From NCBI RefSeq assembly GCF_001021975.1, contig NZ_CP009928.1, positions 744,001-808,000 on the forward strand: 64,000 nt of DNA, in the 5' to 3' direction. This document shows, in pieces, positions 9,074 through 16,479 of this stretch (position 1 is its first letter; every line of letters begins with the position of its first letter). Source of the DNA: Chryseobacterium gallinarum (lineage in GTDB: Bacteria > Bacteroidota > Bacteroidia > Flavobacteriales > Weeksellaceae). A model generated the notes under the pieces. The model had not been told where the DNA came from. It was given only the letters and a program-made list of their open reading frames with translations, and made no database searches. A program made the translations under genes and the position numbers.

Positions 9074-10555
9074 TCAGTTATGTTTCAGTTTTAAATACAC
9101 TCCATTGGTCCAGCCAAATCCATCCTGATTAGGGTACTCCCCGCCACCTGCTATTGTTTCGGTGTCTAATGCGTTGTATTTTTCCATCAGTTTTCCGGTA
9201 TTTTTGTAGACTCTTTCTACGTTCAGGCACCAGTTATTTTTGATTTTTTCTGCCAGCTCATCAAATCCATAATTTTTCATGGCTTTAAAACCCAGCCATT
9301 GATAAGGGGCCCAGGCGTTGGGTAAATCCCATTGCTGACCGGTTTTTTGGGTTGTTGTTACAAGGCCTCCCTGGTATAAAAATTTTTCGGAAATGACTTT
9401 TGCTACGGCTGCTGCCTGTTTTTCATCTGCAAGCTTCAGGAATAAAGGATAAAGAGCAGCAATATGTTCAGACGGGGTGTTTGTGTTTTTTTTGAGGTGA
9501 TAATCTTTGTAATTCTCTGTTTTTTCATCCCAGAAGTATTTGTTGATCATCTGTCTGCGCTTTGCTGCTCTTTCAGTAAAATATTTTTCTTTTTCATGAA
9601 GACGTAAAAGAGCTGAAGATTTTGCCAAAGTGGTCTCTAAATGCCATAAAAGGCAATTCAGATCTACTTCCGCCAGATTCAGCGTTTCTATCGTCTGTAT
9701 ATTTTTTCCGTCTGCAAACCATCTGCTGGAAAAATCCCAGCCTGATTCACAGGCACTTCTTATATTTCTGTAAAACTCTTCTCCTGATGCATTTCCGCCA
9801 TCTTCAATATCAATCAGGTAACTTTCAGGACGCGGGGTATTTTCAGCATCATAATACCGGTTCAAAAGATCTCCTTCTTTGGTTTTTACTACTCTTTTAA
9901 TGCTTGCATCAGTGGTAAGCCATTCTTCTCCATTCATCCAGAAATCATATTCCTTCTCCATCGTATCATAATATCTGGTATAGATATTTTTGTCTTCTGT
10001 AGTTTCAGACAGCAGATCCAGCATCAAAGAAAAATAAGGGGGTTGTGAACGGCTTAAAAAATGAGTTCTGCTTGCATTAGGAACAAAGCCTATATTTTGG
10101 ATCAGATAAGAACAGTTTTCCACAATATTTTCCATCATTTCTATTCTTCCTGAAACCTGTAATCCCAGCATGATAAAATAACTGTCCCAATAAAAAAACT
10201 CATTGAAACGTCCTCCCGGAACAATATAGGGTTTAGGTAATTTTAAAAGGGTTCCTTTTTCTTTGTAAGCCGTACGGGTCAGTTCATCCCATAGCTTCTC
10301 AATATGCTCTTCAATAGGAAGGTGATCCTGTTTCTGGATAAAAACTTTTGCTCCTAAAAAATCAAAATGGGCCATTACAAAATCTTTCAGGTCAAATCCT
10401 TCTGTCACTTTACTTTCTTCATATTTGGCATTGATTTCAGCAACCGGAAATAACGGGACGGCATCGGTCATCATTTTTTGATCTTCAAAGATTTCTGATC
10501 TTTGTACATCATCAAAAAGAGTTTGGATTTCGTTGATATAAAGTTGATTATTCAT
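9074..10555 (-). CDS. GH37 trehalase, probably cytoplasmic
   Basis: Hydrolyses alpha,alpha-trehalose to two glucose. Both trehalase signatures are present: PGGRFNEFFYWDSY at 113-126 and QWDLPNAWAPYQW near 407-419. Also present are ESGWDFSSRWF near 268-278, containing the conserved Asp taken as the catalytic acid, and the glycine-rich C-terminal block GGGEYPNQDGFGWTNGV near 467-483. No signal peptide or lipobox, so it should act in the cytosol after import. It is 493 residues, slightly shorter than E. coli TreF. One base separates it from the MFS gene upstream, implying coupled translation. Confidence 0.95.
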   Translation of the reverse strand: MNNQLYINEIQTLFDDVQRSEIFEDQKMMTDAVPLFPVAEINAKYEESKVTEGFDLKDFVMAHFDFLGAKVFIQKQDHLPIEEHIEKLWDELTRTAYKEKGTLLKLPKPYIVPGGRFNEFFYWDSYFIMLGLQVSGRIEMMENIVENCSYLIQNIGFVPNASRTHFLSRSQPPYFSLMLDLLSETTEDKNIYTRYYDTMEKEYDFWMNGEEWLTTDASIKRVVKTKEGDLLNRYYDAENTPRPESYLIDIEDGGNASGEEFYRNIRSACESGWDFSSRWFADGKNIQTIETLNLAEVDLNCLLWHLETTLAKSSALLRLHEKEKYFTERAAKRRQMINKYFWDEKTENYKDYHLKKNTNTPSEHIAALYPLFLKLADEKQAAAVAKVISEKFLYQGGLVTTTQKTGQQWDLPNAWAPYQWLGFKAMKNYGFDELAEKIKNNWCLNVERVYKNTGKLMEKYNALDTETIAGGGEYPNQDGFGWTNGVYLKLKHN

Positions 10556-10556
10556 T

Positions 10557-11786
10557 TTATTTTTCAGGATTGATTTTTAATTTGTTCATGAAAATGGCTG
10601 ATGTGATGAGTAATGAAAGAGGGATCAGCGAAAGGTAAAACGCCTGCTGCCCGCTAAATTCCTGAAACACAAAACCGGTAATAACAGAGCCTATGGTTCC
10701 TCCGATGGCAGAAAAAACAACAATCAATCCGGACATGGCGCTGTGTAAATATTTAGGGATTGAGGCCAGAATCACAGAATTGATACTGGGATAAATAGGG
10801 GCCAGCAAACCTCCCATCAAAGGAAATAAATACACAACCAAAGGGGCATTCAGCCAATTGGTATTGATGTCTATATGAATATTGTGAGTCAATGGTAAAA
10901 CCAAAAGTAAACTAATAGCAAAGCCTGCCACACAAAAGGAAACCACATAGATCCAGCTGAATTTTTTGGAAAAAAAACCGGATAAGAATCTTCCCAATGC
11001 AAAAGCTCCTGCCAGCACAGCCCCGGCCTGAATACTCATTGAAGTCGGTAGTTTTAAAATTTCTTTGTAGAAGGTAGGTGTCCATGTCTGGAAACTTTGC
11101 TCTACCAGCACAAAAAGAAAAGCACATAACAGAAAGCAAAGTACTTTTTTATAACTGAACAGGCTTGCACTGTTTTTTAAATCTCCCAACAGATCAGTTT
11201 TCCCGCTTTTTGCTTCTTTTTCATTCAACCTGGAAAAGAATAAGAATAAAAATGACAATGTGGAAAGCGCTCCCAAAACCCAATATACATTTAACCAATG
11301 AGTAGATTTCGGATTATGGTCATCAATGTATAGGCTGAATAAAACATTTCCGGCTAAAACTCCGATCATGAAAAAGCCTTCCAAAAACCCCATAAAACTG
11401 GAATGTTCTTTATCCGTCCCTGTCACTAAACCAATCGAGGTAAATACTGAAATTTTAATCAGGGCAAAAGAAATTCCCACAATGGTAAATAATAGTTTGA
11501 AAAACCAAAAATCATTGGCAAATGGCATCACAAAGCACATACAGCTTACCAGCAGCAAAGCAATCAGCATGGAATTTTTAATGCCTATTTTAGGGAGAAA
11601 TGAAGCAAGAATGAAAGAACATATGGCAATCGGAAGATCTTTAAATCCTTCCAATACACTTGCAGAAGATTTTGAAATTCCAAAATTCTGCTGTACCTGT
11701 AAAATAACCGTTCCTACAGAATTCAGAAGGATGGCGAAAACAAAATAATTTAAAAATAAAACTGCCTTTATATTGAAATTGTTCAT
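10557..11786 (-). CDS. MFS sugar transporter (candidate inner-membrane trehalose permease)
   Basis: A 409-residue major facilitator with about 12 hydrophobic segments in two halves and the usual short central cytoplasmic loop (near residues 185-205, NEKEAKSGKTD). It is the first gene of the operon with trehalase and the TonB receptor. Its position suggests that it brings the disaccharide across the inner membrane, while the receptor brings it across the outer membrane. Substrate is inferred from context only; no substrate-specific motif is recognised. Confidence 0.85.
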   Translation of the reverse strand: MNNFNIKAVLFLNYFVFAILLNSVGTVILQVQQNFGISKSSASVLEGFKDLPIAICSFILASFLPKIGIKNSMLIALLLVSCMCFVMPFANDFWFFKLLFTIVGISFALIKISVFTSIGLVTGTDKEHSSFMGFLEGFFMIGVLAGNVLFSLYIDDHNPKSTHWLNVYWVLGALSTLSFLFLFFSRLNEKEAKSGKTDLLGDLKNSASLFSYKKVLCFLLCAFLFVLVEQSFQTWTPTFYKEILKLPTSMSIQAGAVLAGAFALGRFLSGFFSKKFSWIYVVSFCVAGFAISLLLVLPLTHNIHIDINTNWLNAPLVVYLFPLMGGLLAPIYPSINSVILASIPKYLHSAMSGLIVVFSAIGGTIGSVITGFVFQEFSGQQAFYLSLIPLSLLITSAIFMNKLKINPEK

Positions 11787-11909
11787 TCAGAGTATTTCTT
11801 ACCGGCTAAGATAGAGGCATTTGGCTTAACAATAATTTAACACAATAAATGAATCTTTGAACTATATTAATATAATTACTATTTTTAGTGAATAAATATG
11901 ATTAACTAA

Positions 11910-12815
11910 ATGAAAGTTACTTTTGAAAGGGTTATTCCTGATGAAAAAAGCTCTTTCCGTATGATCCATAACAACTCTCCCATTTCAGAATTTAAATGGG
12001 AATATCATTATCATCCTGAAATTGAGCTGGTATGCGTCATTTCTGGGAGCGGAACACGTCATGTAGGATACCATAAAAGTAATTATACGCATGGAGACCT
12101 GGTATTAATCGGCAGCAATATTCCCCACTCGGGATTCGGGCTCAATTCTATTGATCCGCATGAGGAAATCGTACTTCAGTTTAAAGAAGAAATCCTTCAG
12201 TTTCCCCAGCAAGAGGTAGAAGCAAGATCCATCAAAAATTTATTGGAGCTTTCAAAATTCGGGCTCCATTTTCACCACAAGGTAAAAAAAGCAATGCTTC
12301 CCAAACTAAAGCTTATGCTGGAAACGGAAGGATATAAAAGATATTTGCTCCTTCTTGAGATTCTTTTCGAACTGTCACAATGTAAAGATTATGAACTTCT
12401 GAATAAAGAAATTATGCCTTACACCATTATTTCAAAAAATAAAACCCGTCTTGAGAATATTTTCACCTATGTGGAGCATCATTATGATAAGGAAATTAAT
12501 ATTGAAGAGGTGGCCAGGCTGGCTAATCTTACTCTTCCTGCTTTTTGTAATTTTTTTAAAAAGGCTACACAAATCACTTTTACAGAATTTGTCAACCGCT
12601 ACCGGATCAACAAAGCCTGTCTGCTGATGGCACAGGATAAAACCATTTCAGAGTGCAGTTATAGTTGTGGTTTCAATAATGTGACTTATTTCAACCGAAT
12701 GTTTAAAAAGTATACAGGAAAAACACCATCAGAATTTATTAAAAACTATTCTGATGACAAGATAAATGTTGATTTGAAAATTGATAGTGAAGTTAAAAAT
12801 AAAGCTAATTTTTAA
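11910..12815 (+). CDS. AraC-family transcriptional regulator with cupin-like sensor domain
   Basis: A 301-residue regulator. The N-terminal cupin-type beta barrel has HYHPEIELVCVISGSG near residues 32-47 and a later GDLVLIGSNIPH. The C-terminal AraC/XylS double HTH spans about 185-285 (IEEVARLANLTLPAFCNFFKK for HTH1; ISECSYSCGFNNVTYFNRMFKK for HTH2). It is divergent from the MFS-trehalase-receptor operon with 123 bases between starts, so it most likely senses the sugar and activates that operon. I could not find a convincing TAnnTTTG box in the intergenic region on either strand. Confidence 0.9.
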   Translation: MKVTFERVIPDEKSSFRMIHNNSPISEFKWEYHYHPEIELVCVISGSGTRHVGYHKSNYTHGDLVLIGSNIPHSGFGLNSIDPHEEIVLQFKEEILQFPQQEVEARSIKNLLELSKFGLHFHHKVKKAMLPKLKLMLETEGYKRYLLLLEILFELSQCKDYELLNKEIMPYTIISKNKTRLENIFTYVEHHYDKEINIEEVARLANLTLPAFCNFFKKATQITFTEFVNRYRINKACLLMAQDKTISECSYSCGFNNVTYFNRMFKKYTGKTPSEFIKNYSDDKINVDLKIDSEVKNKANF

Positions 12816-12917
12816 TGAATCCCATCTATAAAAGTAATTTTATGGAAAACCGTAAGGGTATGAAACTAACATAGATTATTTTCGAAAAAAATAATTTACT
12901 AACAATTTAAAATTACA

Positions 12918-13211
12918 ATGATGGCAATTAGAATCACATGTATCAACAAAGACAATGGTTTTCATGAAAACCCAAACTTAGCAATTACTCATTTAGGATG
13001 GATTGGTGAAGATGGAAATACAGGTAAAAGCACAAGGTTAGAAATTTACAATTGGATCAAAAACAAAAAAGGAGAAGCTTATGTTGCTGACATCTACGGA
13101 AACAGAGCAAAAGTTATCACTGCTGAAACGTACAATGGTACTCAATATTTAAAAACTGAAGCTGATCATTCAACAAAAAACAATTTACTATCGCTTCCTG
13201 AATGTAATTAA
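12918..13211 (+). CDS. DUF3892 domain-containing small protein
   Basis: A 97-residue protein matching the DUF3892 family: starts MAIRITCINKDNG, has the LGWIGEDG and STRLEIYNWI blocks, and ends with a conserved C near the terminus (LPECN). Function unknown; there is no catalytic motif, signal peptide or membrane segment. Two adjacent ATG codons (12918 and 12921); the second gives the usual family N-terminus. Flanked by its own terminator, so monocistronic. Confidence 0.85.
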   Translation: MMAIRITCINKDNGFHENPNLAITHLGWIGEDGNTGKSTRLEIYNWIKNKKGEAYVADIYGNRAKVITAETYNGTQYLKTEADHSTKNNLLSLPECN

Positions 13212-13222
13212 ACCTAATGTAA

Positions 13223-13248
13223 AAAGCTGTTCGCGAAGGAACAGCTTT
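13223..13248 (+). terminator. Terminator after DUF3892 gene
   Basis: AAAGCTGTTC at 13223-13232 pairs perfectly with GAACAGCTTT at 13239-13248, with a six-base loop. Confidence 0.8.
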
Positions 13249-13317
13249 ATAATATTCATTGAAAATGAGAGAATGTAAAAATAATTTTAACTTTAACTCT
13301 CCGTTTTCAATGTAAAA

Positions 13318-13872
13318 TTATTTCCATTTTATATTACATCCCATGCTTGGTCTCTGAATTTCTTCCTGAGGCTCACCTGCCAGAAGGTTTTCAAAAGCAA
13401 TAATCAAATCTTCTCCGGTTACATCCTTATTGTTTCCGGGTCTTGAATCGTCCATCTGTCCCCTATAGATAAGGTCTAATTTATCATCAAAGAAATAAAA
13501 ATCAGGGGTACAAGCTGCATCATATGCTTTTGCTATTGCCTGGCTTTCATCAAATAGGTATGGGAAATCAAATCTTCTTTCGATTTGAAATTCAATCATT
13601 TTTTCAGGAGAATCGGCCGGGTATTTTTCGATGTCATTGGAATTGATGGCAATGAACTCTATTCCTTTATCGTTATAATCTTCGTACAGTTCATTAATTT
13701 TATCAATCACGTGAAGAACAAACGGACAATGGTTGCACATGAAGATAACCAATGTTCCTTTTTCTCCTTTCAGTTCTTCCAACGACTGAAGTTCATTCAT
13801 TTTTGACGGGTTAGGAAGCTCAAAAAAGGGAGCTTTTGTTCCCAGTGCCAACATATTAGAGGGGGTGTTCAT
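13318..13872 (-). CDS. Thioredoxin-fold (AhpC/TSA-like) redox protein with CNHC motif
   Basis: A 184-residue protein of the thioredoxin/redoxin superfamily. The strand LVIFMCNHCPFV near 41-52 holds CxxC (CNHC) where thioredoxin has CGPC. The cis-Pro region follows (ACTPDFYFFD near 119-128). It ends MGCNIKWK, a tail typical of the bacterial AhpC/TSA-like thioredoxin family usually annotated only as thioredoxin family protein. No signal sequence, so cytosolic. An inverted repeat at 13257-13271 / 13297-13312 just past the stop may terminate it. Confidence 0.85.
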   Translation of the reverse strand: MNTPSNMLALGTKAPFFELPNPSKMNELQSLEELKGEKGTLVIFMCNHCPFVLHVIDKINELYEDYNDKGIEFIAINSNDIEKYPADSPEKMIEFQIERRFDFPYLFDESQAIAKAYDAACTPDFYFFDDKLDLIYRGQMDDSRPGNNKDVTGEDLIIAFENLLAGEPQEEIQRPSMGCNIKWK

Positions 13873-14113
13873 ATCCTATTTTCTTTGGTTACAAAGATAA
13901 AAATTTCTTTGGTTTTATATGGTAAGATGATATTAGTTATCCAATTATCAAAAAGCAACTATGATACGGCTTTCATTTTTTTATACTTCAGCTGTTTAAT
14001 TTTCAATCCAGGCTCAATACTCCAAAATAGCTTCCCCACTCCTTTTCCCAGGCTCCAAACATTTACTTTTATCTTTTTATTACCTTTCATTAAATGTTAA
14101 AGTCTCAATATCA

Positions 14114-14146
14114 TTTGGAAGATATCTTAAAAAGTTTGTAGTTTTG
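14114..14146 (+). promoter_or_regulatory. Promoter of the tetR gene
   Basis: The -7 box TAGTTTTG at 14139-14146 fits the Bacteroidota consensus TAnnTTTG exactly. A TTTG at 14114-14117 lies 21 bases upstream and may be the -33 element. The operator palindrome starts at the very next base, so the start of transcription would lie inside the operator. Confidence 0.7.
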
Positions 14147-14159
14147 CTAACACCGTTAG
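14147..14159. promoter_or_regulatory. TetR operator, copy 1 (autoregulatory)
   Basis: Palindrome CTAAC-ACC-GTTAG, immediately after the -7 box and 11 bases before the tetR start codon. It matches three more copies upstream of the efflux adaptor gene. Confidence 0.75.
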
Positions 14160-14170
14160 TAAAAAATATC

Positions 14171-14767
14171 ATGGGTCTACATGAACGCCGTCAAAGAGAA
14201 AAAGAATCCATCCGTGCAAATATTTTGCAGGCTGCCTTTTCTTTGGCTAAAACTGAGGGCTGGGGATCTCTTTCTATGCGTAAAATAGCAGACGCTATTG
14301 AATACAGCGCACCGGTAGTATATGATTATTTTGAAAATAAGGAAGCTATTTTATTTGAAATTTCTCTGGATGGCTTTCATAAATTACATATAGAATTATT
14401 AAAAGCTCAGCGGAAATATGATACTCCGGAAGAGCAACTTGTAGCTATTGTAGATGCGTACTGGAATTTCGCCTTTAAAAACAAGGAATATTACCAGTTG
14501 ATGTTTGGATTGGGGATGCAATGCTGTGGAAAAGGCCAGATGAAAAAGGAATTTTCATCCTTCCAGGAACTGATTTATGAATGCACCTACGAGATCATTA
14601 AGAAAAACGGGTCTAATACAGATAATGCATGTCATATGTCCCACGCCCTGTTTTCTGCTGTACACGGTATGATTTCGATTATGATGATGCGTACTGCAGA
14701 TATTCCTTCTACAATGAATAAAACGGCTTTGGATGAAACAGTTTCATCTTTTATTAAGTCTTTATAA
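14171..14767 (+). CDS. TetR/AcrR-family repressor of the adjacent RND efflux operon
   Basis: A 198-residue TetR-type regulator. The N-terminal HTH covers about residues 8-55 (IRANILQAAFSLAKTEGW, then ADAIEYSAPVVYDYFENKEAI). The C-terminal ligand-binding half (WNFAFKNKEYYQLMFGLGMQ) resembles the WHG-type C-terminal domain. I start it at ATG 14171 (MGLHERRQREKE), not at the earlier in-frame TTG at 14144, because that codon overlaps the -7 box and operator. It precedes the adaptor, permease and outer-membrane factor genes, and one operator occurs at its own promoter and three before the adaptor. Autorepression and pump repression are therefore strongly suggested. Confidence 0.92.
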   Translation: MGLHERRQREKESIRANILQAAFSLAKTEGWGSLSMRKIADAIEYSAPVVYDYFENKEAILFEISLDGFHKLHIELLKAQRKYDTPEEQLVAIVDAYWNFAFKNKEYYQLMFGLGMQCCGKGQMKKEFSSFQELIYECTYEIIKKNGSNTDNACHMSHALFSAVHGMISIMMMRTADIPSTMNKTALDETVSSFIKSL

Positions 14768-14786
14768 ATTTTTTTTGAACTAAAAA

Positions 14787-14799
14787 TTAACAGCGTTAG
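14787..14799. promoter_or_regulatory. TetR operator, copy 2
   Basis: TTAAC-AGC-GTTAG. It is preceded by TTTTTTTTGAAC; the TTTG (14774-14777) stands 19 bases before the TA of GTTAG, the same spacing as in copy 4. A looser palindrome ATTAAC-ACATG-GTTAAT follows at 14804-14820. Confidence 0.7.
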
Positions 14800-14915
14800 G
14801 AAAATTAACACATGGTTAATTAAAATATTCAGTTAAAACAATTAAAATAAAAGCAGGTATGCACAACTTTTTTTACCAATTCAAAAGGTAAAGGTAAACA
14901 TTTTTCTTTTATAAA

Positions 14916-14928
14916 TTAACACCGTTAG
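14916..14928. promoter_or_regulatory. TetR operator, copy 3
   Basis: TTAAC-ACC-GTTAG followed by GA, as in copies 2 and 4. The 369-base gap 14768-15136 that holds copies 2-4 shows no convincing gene, only two tiny open frames of 10 and 13 codons. Confidence 0.7.
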
Positions 14929-15052
14929 GAAATATAACGCAGATACACCTTATCTTTTATACATATATCAACATTAAAAAAATGACTTCAATTATGAAAA
15001 CTAGTGATTTGACCGGACATTAAAGATTTTATAATTTTTTTTGAACAAATTA

Positions 15053-15065
15053 TTAACACTGTTAG
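15053..15065. promoter_or_regulatory. TetR operator, copy 4, proximal to the efflux operon
   Basis: TTAAC-ACT-GTTAG, 71 bases before the adaptor start codon. Preceded by TTTTTTTTGAAC as in copy 2, with TTTG at 15040-15043 and 19 bases to the TA of GTTAG. The palindrome probably overlaps the pump promoter, although TAGGAAAA is a poor -7 box. Confidence 0.7.
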
Positions 15066-15136
15066 GAAAAAAAACAGCATTTATTAGAAAGAAACATTAC
15101 TTATCTCTAACACTTTATTAAAAAAATTAAACCAAA

Positions 15137-16297
15137 ATGAAAATACCAGGAAAAACAAGGTTTATTGTACTTATTGCAAGTATAATTCTTTTACAAAGCT
15201 GCACCAAGGCTGCGGAAGGTTCCAATGCCGCGCCACCAGCTCCTGAACTTCCGGTTTATACCGTTATCACATCTCCTGCAACTACCTATCAGGAATTTCC
15301 TACTGCACTGGAAGGAAAAAACAATGTGGAAATCAGATCTCAGGTAGACGGATATCTGGATAAAATCTACGTAGAAGAAGGAGCGTATGTAAGAGCCGGA
15401 CAGCCCTTATTTAAAATAGACTCAAGAAGCTATGGTGAACAGATGAATATGGCTCAGGCTAATCTTCAGGTTGCCAATGCCAATATTGAGAAAGCAAGAG
15501 TGGAAGTGGACAGGCTTCAGCCCTTAGTGTCTGCTAAAGTCGTTTCGGATGTGCAGCTTAAAACGGCAAAAGCCAATTATGCAGCAGCAGTTGCCGCCGC
15601 ATCCCAGGCAAGAGCTTCTGTAGGAAATGCAAGGATCAATGTAGGGTTTACAACCATTACAGCTCCTGTAAGCGGATACATCGGAAGAATTCCTTATAAA
15701 AAAGGGAGCCTGATTTCCAGAACAGATCCTAATCCATTGACATTACTGTCTGATATCAGTGAAATTTATGCATATTTCTCTTTGAGTGAGCTTGACTTCA
15801 TTGCTTTCCAGAATAAATATCCGGGAGCATCCTTAGAGGAAAAGCTGAAAAATATGCCAATGGTAGAGCTGGTAATCGCTGATAACAGTATTTATCCTGA
15901 AAAAGGAAAAATGAGCATTGTAGATGGACAGTTTGATAAAACCACCGGAGCGATCAGTGTACGTGCGGTTTTTCCTAATGCTCACGGAACTTTAAGAACC
16001 GGAAATACAGGAAGAGTACGTATGCCGCAGCTGATTTCCAATGCAGTGGTTATTCCACAGGAGTCTACCTTTGAAATTCAGGATAAAACCTATGTTTACG
16101 TCTTAGGAAAAGATCAGAAAGTAACAAGTAAACCGATTAAAATTTCAGGAAAAACGGACAGTTATTACTTTATTTCTGAAGGGCTGGCTCCGGGAGAGAA
16201 AATCGTTTACACCGGAATAGGAAATCTCAAAGACGGAGCATCTATCCGTCCCAAGACCATTTCTTCTGATAGTTTATTAAGAGCAAAACCTTTGTAA
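15137..16297 (+). CDS. RND efflux periplasmic adaptor lipoprotein (AcrA/MFP family)
   Basis: A 386-residue membrane-fusion protein linking the inner-membrane pump to the outer-membrane channel. The N-terminus MKIPGKTRFIVLIASIILLQSC is a lipoprotein signal with lipobox LQSC. Then follow a lipoyl/biotinyl half-motif (VEIRSQVDGYLDKIYVEEGA), an alpha-helical hairpin (about 105-160, rich in Ala), the second lipoyl half (TTITAPVSGYIGRIPYKKG), and a beta-barrel and membrane-proximal domain. First gene of the pump set, preceded by three TetR operators. The drug substrates cannot be predicted. Confidence 0.93.
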   Translation: MKIPGKTRFIVLIASIILLQSCTKAAEGSNAAPPAPELPVYTVITSPATTYQEFPTALEGKNNVEIRSQVDGYLDKIYVEEGAYVRAGQPLFKIDSRSYGEQMNMAQANLQVANANIEKARVEVDRLQPLVSAKVVSDVQLKTAKANYAAAVAAASQARASVGNARINVGFTTITAPVSGYIGRIPYKKGSLISRTDPNPLTLLSDISEIYAYFSLSELDFIAFQNKYPGASLEEKLKNMPMVELVIADNSIYPEKGKMSIVDGQFDKTTGAISVRAVFPNAHGTLRTGNTGRVRMPQLISNAVVIPQESTFEIQDKTYVYVLGKDQKVTSKPIKISGKTDSYYFISEGLAPGEKIVYTGIGNLKDGASIRPKTISSDSLLRAKPL

Positions 16298-16324
16298 TAG
16301 ATTTTAATACACTATTTAAAAGCA

Positions 16325-16457
16325 GTCTGAACTTTAATTATTTCTTACCCTTAAGGTATTGGAAGGGATCAGCACCTGTTCGTTCAGTTCAGGTAAGTTT
16401 GTGAAAACTTCCCAGATGCTGATGGATTCGGATTCTAATGTTTAAAAAAGTTCAGAC
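16325..16457. other. Nested inverted-repeat element, possible structured RNA or MITE, between adaptor and permease genes
   Basis: The 182-base gap between two pump genes holds a compact set of perfect stems. The outer stem is GTCTGAACTTT (16325-16335) with AAAGTTCAGAC (16447-16457). Inside are a small hairpin TACC-CTTAA-GGTA (16346-16358) and a stem ATCAGCA (16368-16374) with TGCTGAT (16417-16423). This last stem encloses two hairpins, ACCTG/CAGGT (16374-16378, 16390-16394) and AAGTTT/AAACTT (16395-16400, 16405-16410). Such a multibranch layout suits a folded RNA in the pump transcript, or a small mobile element with 11-bp terminal repeats. No flanking target duplication is obvious. I do not recognise the family. 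Confidence 0.55.
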
Positions 16458-16479
16458 AACATAAAAAAATAAACTTCTT

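Noticed and set aside
11787..11909. Promoter for the AraC gene and trehalose operon
   Set aside because: AATCTTTG at 11852-11859 is near the consensus but lacks the leading T, and no TTTG stands at a suitable distance.
14868..15023. Two tiny frames (10 and 13 codons) between TetR operators
   Set aside because: Too short and of neutral composition; no sign of leader-peptide function.
16325..16457. SAM or other known riboswitch
   Set aside because: Some words (CTTACC, GGAAGGGAT) recall the S-box, but the conserved core and order of stems do not match, and the downstream gene is an efflux permease.
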